Below are positions 24,301 to 37,700 of a stretch of DNA of 64,000 nt, piece after piece. Under the pieces are notes generated by a model. The model saw only the letters and a list, made by a program, of their open reading frames with translations, ran no database searches and was not told the DNA's origin. The stretch's first letter is position 1. Each line of letters begins with the position of its first letter. This DNA is from Nematostella vectensis (taxonomy: Eukaryota; Cnidaria; Anthozoa; Actiniaria; Edwardsiidae). Location of the stretch: contig NC_064036.1 in the NCBI RefSeq assembly GCF_932526225.1, forward strand, positions 9,679,519 through 9,743,518, written 5' to 3'. The translations under genes and the position numbers were made by a program.

Positions 24301-25080
24301 GCACGTGTTGATATATACATTACTCAATGTCTGTGCGTACAAGGCTGTAGTATCCGTCATCTTTCTTTTAACATTTAGCTTAGCATCTCACTTATACATT
24401 TTAAAGCCGCATTGTCACCAGTTTACTTCCGGTCGATTACGCAACAATCTCCGATGATTTTTAACGGAAAACGCGAAAAATATTTCAAAATATTGAAAGC
24501 AGTTTTTCTATTGCAAGTTTCTTCGAGGATGTGATTGATAATTTAGAGCGGATTGCATGTTAAATATCTCGGATTCTAATAGATCCTTTTGTCTTTTAAC
24601 GGTCGAGGTTTCCGTCGGACCTCCGGAAGTGAACTGGGGACAATGCGTACACTCCCTTCAGACACGAACAAGCGGTCTTTTTCGTTTTACAGGACTTGTG
24701 AGCATCTTCATTAAAAATATCCTAACTTTATTTCCTTCATTGTTATTGTCATTATTAATTGATTTTTGGTGGTTACTATAATTCATGTTTTTATAAAGTA
24801 CAGGCGCGTACCCAGGATTTGCTGGGGGGGGGGGGGGGGGGGTGCGCAGTCATAGGTATCATATGGAAAGAGCATAGTATTTTAAGATTCTCTAATAAGG
24901 CAAACTAGTTGTTGGAGCGGATGCTTGGGGAAAAATTCCAAAAATTCGTCAAGAACCTTAACCTCGTCAAGATCGGTTAAAATGAGAAAAAAATAGACCA
25001 TACTTACAGACATGCGCTGAAACAGAGTATGGCAGCATAAAGCTTTACGGCTAAGCTAGACACTTCGGCCCCAGCACCGC

Positions 25081-25426
25081 TATCTAGCGAACTGTACAAC
25101 ACAAAGGAACCTGAGGAACCCGCGCATTAATGGGGAGGCAAAAACCAGGATCCAAGCCCTGTCTTAGTCGGTTTTGCCACGCACAGCTCGGGGCCTTTTT
25201 CTCGCTTGTGTCTTTGGGAATAGGTGTGTTGCTATAGTACCAATGTAGTGAAGTATCTAGCGAACTGTACAACACAAAGGAACTTGAGGAACCCGCGCAT
25301 TAATGGGGAGGCAATAACCAGGATCCAAGCCCTGTCTTAGTCGGTTTTGCCACGCACAGCTCGGGGCCTTTTTCTCGCTTGTGTCTTTGGGAATAGGTGT
25401 GTTGCTATAGTACCAATGTAGTGATG
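25081..25426. repeat. 173-bp tandem duplication
   Basis: Two head-to-tail copies (25081-25253 and 25254-25426) are nearly identical over their full length, both starting TATCTAGCGAACTGTACAAC. The near identity indicates a recent event or gene conversion. Confidence 0.95.
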
Positions 25427-25721
25427 TCATCGTGTGCAGCACACAACCAGGATTTTGAGCGGGGTGGTTCGTTTTATCCATTTAAGCGGACCAATTCTCC
25501 GGTATTCCCCTCTCCTCGCCTTATTACACTAGGCAATCAATCTTGTATTTAAAATGTTATTAATAGGGTACTTTTTAATATATAGCCGATAATAATAAAG
25601 ATAATTATTATAAAAAGATTTTCATAGTCATTTTAAAGACATATTGATGCATTGTGCACGGTATATCTCCAGCCAAACGTTATATATTTTTGTTTGCTCT
25701 GAGCAGACCTTCAAGCCGGGT

Positions 25722-25777
<56 letters not shown>
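25722..25777. repeat. Uninterrupted run of 56 G
   Basis: Fifty-six consecutive G on plus, followed by CCGTACCCCCGAGCCCCCCT and CTACGTGCCTG. That flank resembles the dispersed CAGGCGCGTA/TAGCCAGG repeat ends. The exact length is unlikely to be reliable in an assembly. Confidence 0.9.
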
Positions 25778-25779
<2 letters not shown>

Positions 25780-27173
25780 CGTCCGTACCCCCGAGCCCCC
25801 CTGGCTACGTGCCTGAGAAACTTGGTCTACATTCATTGCTGCCTTTAGCCTTTGTACTTTGTTCTCCAGTCACGCACGTCATATGACATTTTTGCGCCCA
25901 AAACAACAAAAGCAAGTTACATTGAAATGCACCGTAATCTATGAGTTCTTAGTTTTTTTTATAAAATACTGTGAATAAAATCTCTCGTAAGCTACTATCC
26001 TCAGTTTTCTTAGGAGCATTTCAAATTCTAGATAGCCTGCTTGCCGGCTCTCCGGGCTTATTCGGGAATGTTTTGTTTTCGAATATTGGGAGTTCTGTGG
26101 CGTGTGCGGAGGCCGGTGTGCGCTGGGGCGAGAGTGCGAATTTCTTCGCGATCCAAGGAATTCCCAGTTATTCGAAAAAAAACCCTCAGAATGAGCCCGA
26201 ATGAGAGCCGGTTAGCAGGCTGTATATCGTCCAAAAATCATCTCACATGCTGTAACGATGTTCTTTGTAATTAAAAAAAACTTGTCCTTGTGAGGAAGAG
26301 TAAAAAAAAACGCAACCCTCCTTTACCCCTCTGAGTTCAAGGGTTATGACTTTGATTTCCCCGGGTACCCTGTGTACAACCCTCTAGGCCTGGGAATAAG
26401 CCACGCATCCATTTTCACGGAGCACCGCTGGCCAATCTTAGTGCAACGTGGCGAAATTCATTTCAAAATCAGCGATGTCCATGAGTTATCGCCAACAAAA
26501 TTAGTAAATTATACCGAAGATTGGCGCAGGTTTGGCCCAGGAGTAACATTGATCTCCGCTGCAAAGGTTGGTAGCTCTAAAAGTGCGAATTAATTTATCC
26601 GTTGATGTCGTTTATGCTGATTTGTTGACCGCTATGTTTTGTTGTCAAACAGCTGGGTTAAATTTCACCGGTGTTTTAGATCCACAGATAATTTACTTAT
26701 CATTTGATAGTTTCAGCTCATTGATCTTCAGTTAGGCTAACTTAGCTTTATTTCTAAGAGTTAAAAATCATGAATTATTTCTTGGTGATTTCGTGCGATT
26801 CATGATACATTCAGTATCCAAGTCCAACTTGCAAACTTCCTGGTTCACAAGACCTCCCTAACTTTCACGATCTGTCGATATTTTTATTCTATCTAAAACT
26901 GTTATTTGTAAAGAAAAAACCGAATATAAATGATTGTATCTCACTGCATCATATAGTTATTTCCTGTGGTTCATTTAACAGCTTTGATTATGAGCGATTC
27001 TATGTAAGCTTTTGGACCTAAGATGGTCTACTAGAAAGTGTAAGATCTAGATTCTTTTGTTATTTTTTTTATAATGTCGTCCGGGCTGTTTTTACATTGT
27101 ATAGCCTGAGCAATGTACAAGGTATAAATTATGTGGTGAGTTTAAACATGTCTTTTGATTTGATTTATTTTAG

Positions 27174-29702
27174 ATGGATTCAGATGGCATAGGGCCAGCT
27201 CAGCCCAACATAATCAGCAGATTTTTCACTGCAATTTCACAGGTATATGAACCAGGTTCAAAGTCATAGAGTCATGGGTGTGACTAGATGTGAATGTTCA
27301 GCTGCAAATCTTTTTAGGCTTTTTTTGCTGAATTTGCTTGTATGTGACAAAACTATTTTTTGTCATACTTTGGAAAATCAATTTGCAAGTGCTACCATTT
27401 GGTTGATAACTTTGAGTCCTACCATTCACATCAATGAAATCTTGGGATTACAGCTGGATTCATTGCTTTGCATTTTGATTTTTATTAACTATTTGATATC
27501 ATTTATTCACTTTCTGCTTACTTTCTACATCTCTGCTTATCCTTTTGATGCAGTTTTTTTGTAGTCTTATCGTCAGTTGAAACCCTCGCTTGTTTGATGT
27601 AGCAATGTTTGAATAGGAATTTACACATAGTCTTTGCTGACACATCTTGTTTAATTTTATGTAGTATTGTTTTTGTAACCTTTCAACATGCTTTGTTTTC
27701 AGAGATATCAAAAGTTTCTTGATGACACCACGCCCCATTTAGTACCAAGGTGGATTGTTACACTGGTTTTTGCCATTGCTTATGCAGTTAGAGTGTTTTT
27801 ATTACAGGTACAGCTTACAAAATCTTATATGTGACATATGATTCATGCTTCCCAAATGTAGTTCAGTATAAAAAAAACTTACAATTTCATCATCTGTCAT
27901 CCAGCAAGAAAACCCAAAAAACTCAGAGTTGTATGTCACTGCCGCCATCTTGGATTAGGCTGGGTGGGGTTTCTGTCAAAAATATATATATATTAGAATT
28001 TATGTGTGGTGCAGGTGAATGTGTTTGGGAAAATTTTTTTAAAGGGGTTACACTTTTCATGTAATGAATATTTATAATAATAATATGCATTGCATTATGA
28101 ATATATTTCTTGGCTTGGTAACAAATTCTGAAAGCATGCATGTGTGGACTATGTTCTGCCCTTTGACGAGCATGGTTAGCCAAATTAACAGGTAAAAATT
28201 CAAGTTAAGTGAGTTGGTAGAGAATAATTAGGTTACTGTATTTACCAGCTTTAAAATTGGGGCATGTTGAGATAGACTGTCACCTTAACCTAATATTTTC
28301 CAGACCTAATCCTACACCATTGCTCTTTTTTTCCCACAGGGCTGGTATATCATAACATATGCCCTGGGAATATACATATTAAATTTGTTCATTGCATTCC
28401 TTTCTCCACGTATTGACCCAGCAATGGAGGATTTGGGTGAGTAATATTTAAACTGCTCTCAAAACTTCCACAACACTTGATTATGCAGTCTGCTTGTATA
28501 TTTTCGCAAACAGCCTTAGTAATTGTGAAAAACAAAACATTCATTTCATTTTTCTGCAATGGCTTATTAGGTCTTTCAACAGGATTGACTTTAATCTCTT
28601 TAGAATTGTTGAAAGGGTAGAAAGGGAACACATAATACATAAAGATGGTTCCTAGTTGGTTATTCTGATGAGTTAACATGAAAATTGCAAACAAAATATT
28701 TTGTCTTATCTTTGATTTGTTTTGTATTCAAATCACTTTATATATGTTTTTTTTTTGTATTTGTAGTATAATTAGTATTTTTATTGCCATTGACTATGAT
28801 GAAGATTGATATAGGGTAATATTCATCTATGATTACTGAATATACGCTCTGAGTCCTTGGCTTGTTAGGGGAGGAGAGCAGATGAGACGCTACTAGTTTC
28901 ATCTCTCTAATGTTTGCTGTATCGATCTTTTAGATGACGATGATGCATCTCCTGGTCTCCCAACAAAGGCAGATGAGGAATTTAGACCATTCATACGTAG
29001 ACTGCCTGAGTTCAAATTCTGGTGAGTATGGCAATTTCTTCTCCTTTAGCCTAACCACACCCTCCAAATAAATCTGTTATTTTACTTATTTCTTTATCAG
29101 GTATGGAGTGACAAGAGGAATTGTTATTGCAATGACATGTACATTCTTTGAGTTCTTCAACATTCCAGTCTTCTGGCCAATACTTGTTATGTATTTCATC
29201 ATTCTCTTTGTCCTCACAATGAAAAGACAAATCAAGGTTAGTAAATTGTTAAGTCAAATGTCTTTAAGAGAGTTTACAAAATTGCTACAGTCCCCAGATT
29301 AACTCGCCTCTGCCTGGCACTTTACCATAAATTTAAAGTTTGTTGTGCCAATGCCTTGTGTTTCATAGAATGCAATTCATAATTCATACTGTAATCTATA
29401 TAAAACAAATCCCATCTCTATTAGCCATTCTGCTTGAAGGATGAATACAAGTTGTTAATATTTGAAAAGGAAACAAATAAATTAAATTGAGTACTCACCT
29501 AAAGGTTTTGTTGGTTGCATTTGCATCTCTGTGACTTATCCATAATTGACTCGTACACACAACCATCCATACTTTAGTTAGTTCTTGACTTGTTTGCCTT
29601 TTGCCTCCCCAGCATATGATCAAATACAGATATATACCCTTGACGTTTGGCAAGAAGCGATACAAGGGCAAGGACGATGCAGGCAATGTTGTCAAATCAT
29701 AA
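27174..29702 (+). CDS. RER1: RER1, Golgi-to-ER retrieval receptor
   Basis: Coding exons are 27174-27242, 27703-27807, 28340-28436, 28934-29021, 29101-29236 and 29613-29702. They sum to 585 nt (194 residues; human 196) and all phases match. RER1 is a four-span protein of the cis-Golgi that returns escaped ER membrane proteins and unassembled subunits by COPI. Recognition rests on blocks almost unchanged in animals: [21 protein letters not shown], the loop [45 protein letters not shown] and [11 protein letters not shown]. Helices fall at about residues 40-57, 60-80, 120-136 and 140-158. The ATG is the first triplet of its exon, so transcription starts in an upstream non-coding exon. Confidence 0.97.
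28784..28863 (+). ncRNA. C/D-box snoRNA in RER1 intron 3, SNORD65-like
   Basis: Box C ATGATGA (28796-28802) and box D CTGA (28849-28852) are about 46 nt apart. The flanks pair with two mismatches: GCCATTGAC (28786-28794) with GTCCTTGGC (28853-28861). A C'-like ATGATTA lies near 28829-28835. The ten bases directly before box D, AATATACGCT, are the exact complement of AGCGTATATT, a universally conserved 18S rRNA stretch quoted from general knowledge. By the box D plus five rule the target is the U in AGCGU. That site is methylated in yeast (snR77) and humans (SNORD65), so this is probably the same guide. It would be processed from the spliced RER1 intron. Confidence 0.75.
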
Positions 29703-30490
29703 ACTCATGCAGTAATAATGCCAAGCTTAGGGCTCCATGCCTGATCTGAACAAATTCATAGATCAAAGTTTTTTATTATTATCCCTTTCACTGTACATTG
29801 TAGCTAGCATAGGGATTTTGCCAAAGAATTTTTGTTTGTAATTGACAGTGAACGATCATTTGTTGAAGTTATAAGAGGTATTTAGTTTAGAGAAATTATA
29901 TTTGTTTCAAAACAAACATTACTTTTTCATTTCTTTTCATTGAAAAGAGTTTGATCATTGTTATGGCCATCTTTAATCAATCCAAAAGGGGCATTATCAA
30001 CACACTATCAAACTTTTATGGATTTTTGTTCACGAACAAGGGATGTCTCTGTATTGTATAGATGTGCATGTATCAATAGGAAATTTGTAAAATAATCAAA
30101 ATGACAAAGTGGCTTACAGCAGCTCAAAAAGGCTGTTTGTTGTTTTTATGAGCTTCCATAGAAATATGTCATAATTGTTTAAAGTTCTATATGAGCAGCA
30201 TCACTAAACGAAATTGCTAGAGACGATAACCTGTACATGAACTTGTAATATGAATTCCCCACCTGCCATTGTATAACAGTTTGATTAGCTTTGTTTTTTT
30301 CTTTGTTCTCAAGTAACCTTTAAGTGGGAATGTTATATAATTCCATGATATTGGCTATGTTTTTTCTTCTGCTTTTGGCATGTTGCATGAAACATGACTT
30401 GCTAGAAAGTTCATGCCTCACACCACAAATACAGTACACGATGTCCAGATTTCCCAAACAGAAATAAAAGCTACTTTATTAACTTTATCA
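29703..30490 (+). other. RER1 3' UTR with poly(A) signal
   Basis: AT-rich sequence follows the RER1 stop. A canonical AATAAA at 30463-30468, followed by a T-rich stretch, would give a 3' UTR of about 780 nt. The exact cleavage site is inferred. Confidence 0.5.
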
Positions 30491-31755
30491 TCTACTCCTT
30501 TCTTTCTTTTAATGAAATCCAGAGAGTATTGCTAACTTTTTGGGTATGATCTACTCTCCCGCTGATATAAATTTCTGTTGTGCCCACAGATGCGGGCAGT
30601 CCCGTGCTAGATCAGTCGTCTCAGTGATTGGGACAAATGGTGATGGTAAACAAACAGTATCTAACTTTGAGGGTTATTTATTTTTACAAATATTATTGCA
30701 TCATTTAGTTTCTTCCTTATAAATTTAAACCGTCAAAACTGTCAAATCAATGTAAATATTGTGTGCAATTTTCCAAGGCGTTTGATCAAATCTTTGTGGG
30801 GGGTGCCCTAAAATGGCACACGATTCGGGATTTAATAATAAAAAAATAGAACAGATTGTCGGATTCTTCTATCATGCATTGCAGATTCGGATTGAAGCAA
30901 AACTTTGTGCGGATCGGCAAATTTTCGAAAAAATGTGAGTGCATTGGTGGATTCTGGGACCCCTATAACCCCCCCCCCCCCCCCCCCTCTTTGTGGTAAA
31001 TTTTAGTTAGTTTTTCGTTTGGGGTTTAAGAGCCTTTCTGCCGTTAGAGGTTGGCGAAGGGTTTTAACACTTGTAATGCAGTGTATAATGTAACAACAAC
31101 TAGTCTCATCTTTAAATGGCCTTCAATTTATTATTAAATTCCTGTCATTATCTACAATATTATTAAAGTGTTCATTATGTATAGCATCTTAAGTTGTGCC
31201 TCGTCAAATTGATTTTTTTTGTCGATATCTTGGTGAAGTTTTTTCTTTTTATTTAGTAACACATTTTGACTTAATTTTAGTTATAATTCTAGTATGTGTT
31301 ACAATTTTTCTGACTGCAAACCAACTTACAGATCCCTTAAAATCCTTTTCTTTTGTGCTTTGTCATGTCTAAGAATTAAATACATTATTGTGGTAGAGAT
31401 ACTTATAATAATTCACATAACAGGCACTTATTAGATAACATGTTTCGTTGCCTGGCTAGGTTCTGAGTATTTCAAATAACGATTAGCAATGAGCTTCTCC
31501 AGAAGCTTGTGTCGAGTTGTAAATTGATATTATTCTATATGCACTTTTGCTCTCTAGCTAGCTACAATCTAGCTACAATCTATTCTTTTGGTATTTGCCT
31601 TCTTTCAAGTTGAAGACCGTCCATTCTACCCAACTACACATCAAGGTTCCTTTTGTAAGTTGCGGGGGGGGGAGGGGAGGGGAGGGGGGCTCCTTGGTTA
31701 GGACAGTCTTGAAAACCTTAGTACTGTTCCATCTCCCACTGATGTCTCACGTTCT
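30491..31755. other. Gap between convergent RER1 and chordin 3' ends
   Basis: No gene was recognised. It contains a C run at 30970-30986, a G-rich tract near 31663-31690, and presumably the chordin 3' UTR on minus. Confidence 0.45.
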
Positions 31756-34700
31756 TTACCCTGTAAAACAATCAAATTATGCATTCCACATGACCACACT
31801 GCTAATGTTTTGCAAGGTTTTTATTCCGACTGACAGCATAGAAACCATGGTAGTGTAGCTATGGCAACATGCCATGGCAACCCATGTTGTCATGGTGACT
31901 CACCCGAGCAAGGAACACAGCAGCTCTTGCTTAAGCTGTCGAGGCTCGTCTTGCAGTGACCTGCCGGACACGTGACTGTTGAACACGACGACCTGCCATT
32001 CTGAAATACGGGGATTAGATGGTTATCTCATTTGGTCGTCACACTATTCATGTATGCGCGGTTTTAGTATTATTTTAAATTTTGCTTCGCTTTCTCGTTT
32101 AGCTGCACTTATTTATACTGTTACTCGCCCGGCTCTTGATATTATATCGTTCGTTCTATCGTTTTATCTTCCTAATCTCGGGGTATTAATGAGCTCACCC
32201 ACTAGCAACAAACAGAAACTGTGATTTTGGTAGATTTGCATGGCGTATTGTTGTTTTTGGGATAGAATTGCAAAGGACTCGACAAGAAAAACATTTTTCT
32301 TTCAGGTACGAAGGTACATCATTTGTACTTGAAGCACCTCTCGAAATTCTCGCAAAATGTAAGCAATGCGACCAACATCAACACTTAAAACAACACCAAC
32401 CACACTACTAACCCGTAACACCACAGGAAACCCGACTTGGCATTGACCCGTGCCAAGCCATCAACCACCCAATCCGTAACACCAAAGGAAACCCAACTTG
32501 GCATTGACCCTTGCCAAGCCATCAACCACCCTCCTAATCCGTAACACCACAGGGAACCCAAATTGGCATTGGCACGTGCCAAGCCATCAGCCACCCTCCA
32601 AATCCGTTACACCACAGGGAACCCATCTTACCTGGCATTGACACGTGACACACTTGATGACTCCGAATGGCGGGAGGTACGGCGTCCAGCGTGCGTTGTT
32701 GGGATATGTGTTTTGTCCGAATTTGCAAACTGTGGAAACATGGCCCATTAAACGTCAGTCATAAAACAAAGAGACCTGTCACTTGGCAAAACATATGACT
32801 CAAATACAGGCCCTAACCATTCCACTTGTGTTATTATAACTGGTACCTTTTGATGGTGGCTCAATTGCTTTTTTCGCGTCTTCAACTAAAAAAAAAAGAA
32901 CAATTCAAGGGTTTATTGTTATTAAAACTCTATTAGATTTTCCTTCTTTCACCCGGTCATCAATCATACCTGCTCCAGGCACGTACCTTATTACACTTTA
33001 TTTTCACCTCGCCTTAATTTCAAGAATTTGAAAAAATTCGCGAAAATAAAGTGACGCGTAAATAATGTGTCGCGAACATTGGAATGCGCGAAAGTTAAGT
33101 GATAACACAAAAACCTTTCGGCGAAAAATGTAACCGTGTAAGCTTTATAGAAACACCTTTATTTAAATGTACGTATAGTACAGTAAGTGGTTGAGATGGA
33201 CAATTCTGAACTGTTTTTATATAATTTTGTGGAACTAAATTTAGCCAACTCATGTTTTTGTTACAGTTTTGTAACTAAAGCACATTTTAATTTTATTTGT
33301 TTTGCTTGATTTTATTGTCTCCAAGTCGCAAAATCTCGACAATAAAGTGACCTGCTTTTTACGAAAATCGCGAAAATAAAGGAATTGCCAAATATAGCCC
33401 TCTCAAAATCGCGAAATTTTGACGTCGCGAAAATAAAGTGTAATAAGGTAATCAGCGGTTGCTGGGGGGGGGGAGGGAGGGGGGGGCCGCGCCTGTGCCC
33501 ATTATTATTTGAAGCAAAGCTCCATCAGATCATTTTTTAGGGCGCTCGTATAAAGGACAACTACCCTCCCCTCCCCCATCCCCTTTAGTTCATCCATGTT
33601 TTATCGTGTGTTTTTTTGTTCGTGTTTTGAAAATAAACGAAAAAATATTCTCTCGACGGTATGTATTATCAAGGTATTTAGATTAGGTATTTAAGTAGAT
33701 TTTTGTGTGTTTTTTTTTATCCTCTTGGTGTTCGCTCTCGAACACGACAAACAATATATAGGTGTGCTTCTTGTTGTGTTAGCGCGACCGGGGGAGGGGG
33801 GGAGGAGGATAATAAATTTAGGAGAGAGCCCATTTCTCTGCCATAGCATTTTCCCTGGTACACATATGTCCAGCCGATTCTCACCTGGGCACTGCGCGCA
33901 GCAATCCGAGGGGTGCATCTTGAATGGCTTTGGGCAGTCTAGGCGGGGACACTGGATATTGTTCCACGTGATCTCGTTAGTTTCCGCCTTCAATAGAACA
34001 TCGACAGCAGCATTAGAAAGAGGTGTACTAGTCAAGATGGCATTGAAACCCTAAGGTGTTAATATCCGAGATGATTCAACAAAATATCCAAGTAGACTCG
34101 GCATAAAATCGTAAGCTGACTTGCAGCAAAACAACGATTGAGTAAATTCCCCAGGTGACTCATCAGCGAAACTGGCTGCAAGCTAGCTAATGACCTTTAC
34201 GACTGATATCCGTACTTTTAACAGAGCTGGCTAAAACCGTGTATAAGTCATAGCCTGTACCTATGACTACAAGGCTTGAAAATTTAAGCCTTTAGCTATC
34301 GCCCTTCAAAACAAGCTGTAGCTTCTTCTTAAAGCAGCTACTGCACCCACCTTACAGGTGCACACCGTGCACTTCATGTATCCGAATGGACTGGCGTATG
34401 GGTGCCAGACTGCACCACTTGGGTAGAACTTCTTGCCCTGCTCGACAAAACAGCCCGCGTCGGTCGGTGTTGAGCCTTCGTCGTACGTACGTATAGCTTC
34501 ACTTTCTAGGACTAAAAATAGGTACTGACGTCAATGTTGTATGCTAGTGGCAATCATTAAATCCCAACGCTGAACCCCTTCCCATTCATCAGGATGGTAG
34601 TTAAATAGCGTTCAATAGGAAATGACCCCTTTTTGGTGGCCATGGGGTGGGGGAGTCACGTGACCACTGCGCACCACCCTGTATACGCGCCTGCCAATGG

Positions 34701-37700
34701 TTTACCTGGACACACTGGACAACATCTTTCTGGCATCATGATCAGCTGTTCACTGCAATTCAATGGAAGACAGACCACAGGGAAGCAGCTGACTGTCGCG
34801 TCCTACAAAAAGAGGTTGCATTACGTACAACGAGTGTCTCGGGTTATTATACTGCAGAAATACATGAACGCTAGATCGTTCATTCAATAACATAGATCAC
34901 CCCTCTAAAGCCTGGCTAAACTAGGAGACAAATCGCGCGCTAGATGTCGCACACATGTCTCCTAGTTTAGGCCTTCACGGACATGACCCCGTGTCTCTCC
35001 ATCAGTACTTGATCACGTGTTGTAAATCACATGACCTCGTGTTGCACATACATATACCTTATTGCCACGAATGACAACGTGCCGTGCAATACGTAATCAT
35101 AGCCCTATGTTCACTCTGTCATACCTTACAAGAGCACGTGGTACAGATAGGATCATGGCTAGGTGACCACACTTCGCCGTTAAAGTACCGCTCCCCATTC
35201 TCCACGCACGAGCCCTCTATCGTAAAGTCTGTTTTCTGTGGCGGTAGTTTCTGGCGACACTGCTCGCCGTCAGATACAAGTAGCTGCGTGCGCAGCTCGC
35301 CGTGCGGGTTATCAGTGCTGCTCACTTGTACGTAGACTTTGCCTTGAAGTGTGTTGTAGATGAAGTCAGTGCTTAGGTCACGGATTGAGCCCGAGATCTA
35401 AAAAAAGATAAGAATTCGTCTCGCTCTTAGTGGAGGCTTCGAAGTCATCTAAACTGTTGAATCCAGTATTATTAAAATTTTCTGTCGATATTATTGTTGT
35501 TATTATTGTTTATGAAAATTGTTATTATTATAATCATTATTGTTACAAAAAATATTATGATAATTATATCGTTATTGTTGTTAAATTTATTGGTGGAGTG
35601 CTTGATTTCTTCCATATTTTTATTTTTTAAGCCCCTTGATTTTCCAATAAACCTACAAAGGATGTCTTTTAGGAAATAGTGGTCACACCGGGGAGGGACA
35701 ACAAATTCGGGAAACACGGGATCAATGGTTAGTAAGGGATCAATGGTTAGTAAGGGATCAATGGTTAGTAAGGGATCACTGGTTAGTAAGGGATCAATGG
35801 TTAGTAAGGGATCACTGGTTAGTAAGGGATCAATGGTTAGTAAGGGATCAATGGTTAGTAAGGGATCACTGGTTAGTAAGGGAAGGTAAAAAAGAGCGCT
35901 CTCTACATCCTCGCCAGGACGCCACACCCACGGCCCTTTTTGTTATTAATACTCGCAGTCTCACGATATTATACGATATCGCATACCCACCATGTCGCTG
36001 TCGAATGTTGAAAGAGCATGCTTTTGTTTCTCGTAAGTGAGTGGCTCTTCGCCTGCGATAGCGAAACCCTCCAGGTCAGCGGTAACCGAATTTTTCCCTT
36101 CGCGCTGAACGCCGATTAGTAGCAAGTGATAGTATAGATTGCACTGACGATCCAATGAGAACCAGGCCAAACCAGAAGCCCCGGTCTGAGAACTGGGAAC
36201 CACAGCATTGCCGGATAGAAGGCGTGGGGTTTCTGTGTACGGGTTCAAAATTTTTTTGCTATTATTTATTATTTCAATGATCAGACGCAAGGTGTTTTTT
36301 GCTCCTTGCTCAAGTTAAATATCACTCTGATGGTCGCCAAATTAAAGTTACTCTTATTGTAAAAAATCAGGCGCGTACCTAGGCAGAATTCCCCTACCCC
36401 CAAATCTTGGCAACCTAAAAATGACAAATACTATCCTTTTCCTAAGATACCCATGACTGTGCTACTCTCCTCAGCAAACTCTGGGAACGCGTCTTGAATA
36501 ACGGGGTACTACCGTGCGCACCCCTACCCCCCCTCCCCTAGGCAAATCCTGGGTACGCGCCTGTAATAACGGGGTGCTACCGTGCGCACCCCTACCCCCC
36601 CCCCCCCCCCCCCCTACCCCTAGGCGAACCCTGGGTACGCGCCTGTAATAACGGGGTGCTACCGTGCGCACCCCTACCCACCCCCCCTAGGCAAACCCTG
36701 GGTACACGTCTGAAATAATGGGGTGCTACCGTGCGCACCCCTACCCATCCCCCCTAGGCAAGCCCTGGGTACACGTCTGAAATAATGGGGTGCTACCGTG
36801 CGCACCCCTACCCATCCCCCTCCCTAGGCAAGCCCTGGGTATGCGCCTGAAAAAAACGCGAAAGCGCGATAATTAGTGCAGCAGCAGGAAACTTACCTGG
36901 ACTATGTTATTATCCAGCTAAGTTCCATATCAATATTTGGGTGACCTTAAAACTCGCTCGGCCAATCTCTTGGAGGCCTGGGTCTAAGGGCTTTTCAAGG
37001 CTTGTGTGATAAAGATTCACCAAGCGATAAATTTTTTTTTGACACATTTTTGCCTCGAGTCTCAAATTGACAGGAATCAGCATTTTTCACCATGTTTTCT
37101 GGATATCAGGGAGCGGGAAAACTTTAGCTCTTCTAAATATGGGCATCAATGCCCATATAAGGTAATGCATACGAAGGACACTATCCGTGGGGAATATGTT
37201 TGATATGTCTTTAACGTCTTACCGTGGTAGGTCAGGTGTGGCCCTCCGTATGGCAGTTGGCGCACAAACCCTCTGAGCTCCCCGCGGTTATAGAGTGCAG
37301 TACGTACGACGACAGTAATGGCGCTGTTGAATAACGCGCAGATTGCCGCGGCTGAGGGGCGAGCCCACACGCCAGTTACCTGGACAGCGGAAAAACACCG
37401 AAATTAGCAACGAACTCTGACCTTACGGTGGTGGCCATAGTTCATGCCTTTGACTGTTAGTGTGTGGTGCCCATGCCCTCTCATTCCATGTTACCTTTTT
37501 TTGTCATTTGTTTTTTTTTCCTAAACCGAATGCACCGTACTGACCTCTGCGGTACTGTCACTTGTTGGGTTGATTGCGCGCGAGATGCGTTTCACCACTC
37601 GCTTACGGCTCATCTCCAGGTTGATTTCACTGACGGGCTGCATCAGACCCGATAGAATCACCTACAGATAAATACAAAATGCCCAAATTGTCGTGATCGT

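Larger units (their letters stand above)
24301..27173. other. Gap between HSD17B12-A and RER1 coding sequences
   Basis: It holds the HSD17B12 3' UTR, a CAGGCGCGTA-family fragment at 24801-24880 with an 18-G run, the 173-bp tandem duplication, a 56-G run, and the RER1 5' region. The RER1 ATG directly follows an acceptor AG, so an upstream non-coding exon must exist. A plausible donor is GCAAAG/GTTGGT at 26566/26567, but this is weak. Confidence 0.5.

Noticed and set aside
25644-25886. ORFs with poly-glycine
   Set aside because: They read the 56-G run; no other coding signal.
27590-27660. Second C/D snoRNA in RER1 intron 1
   Set aside because: The C-like box (TTGATGT) lacks the purine, the flanks do not pair well, and I know of no rRNA match for the guide.
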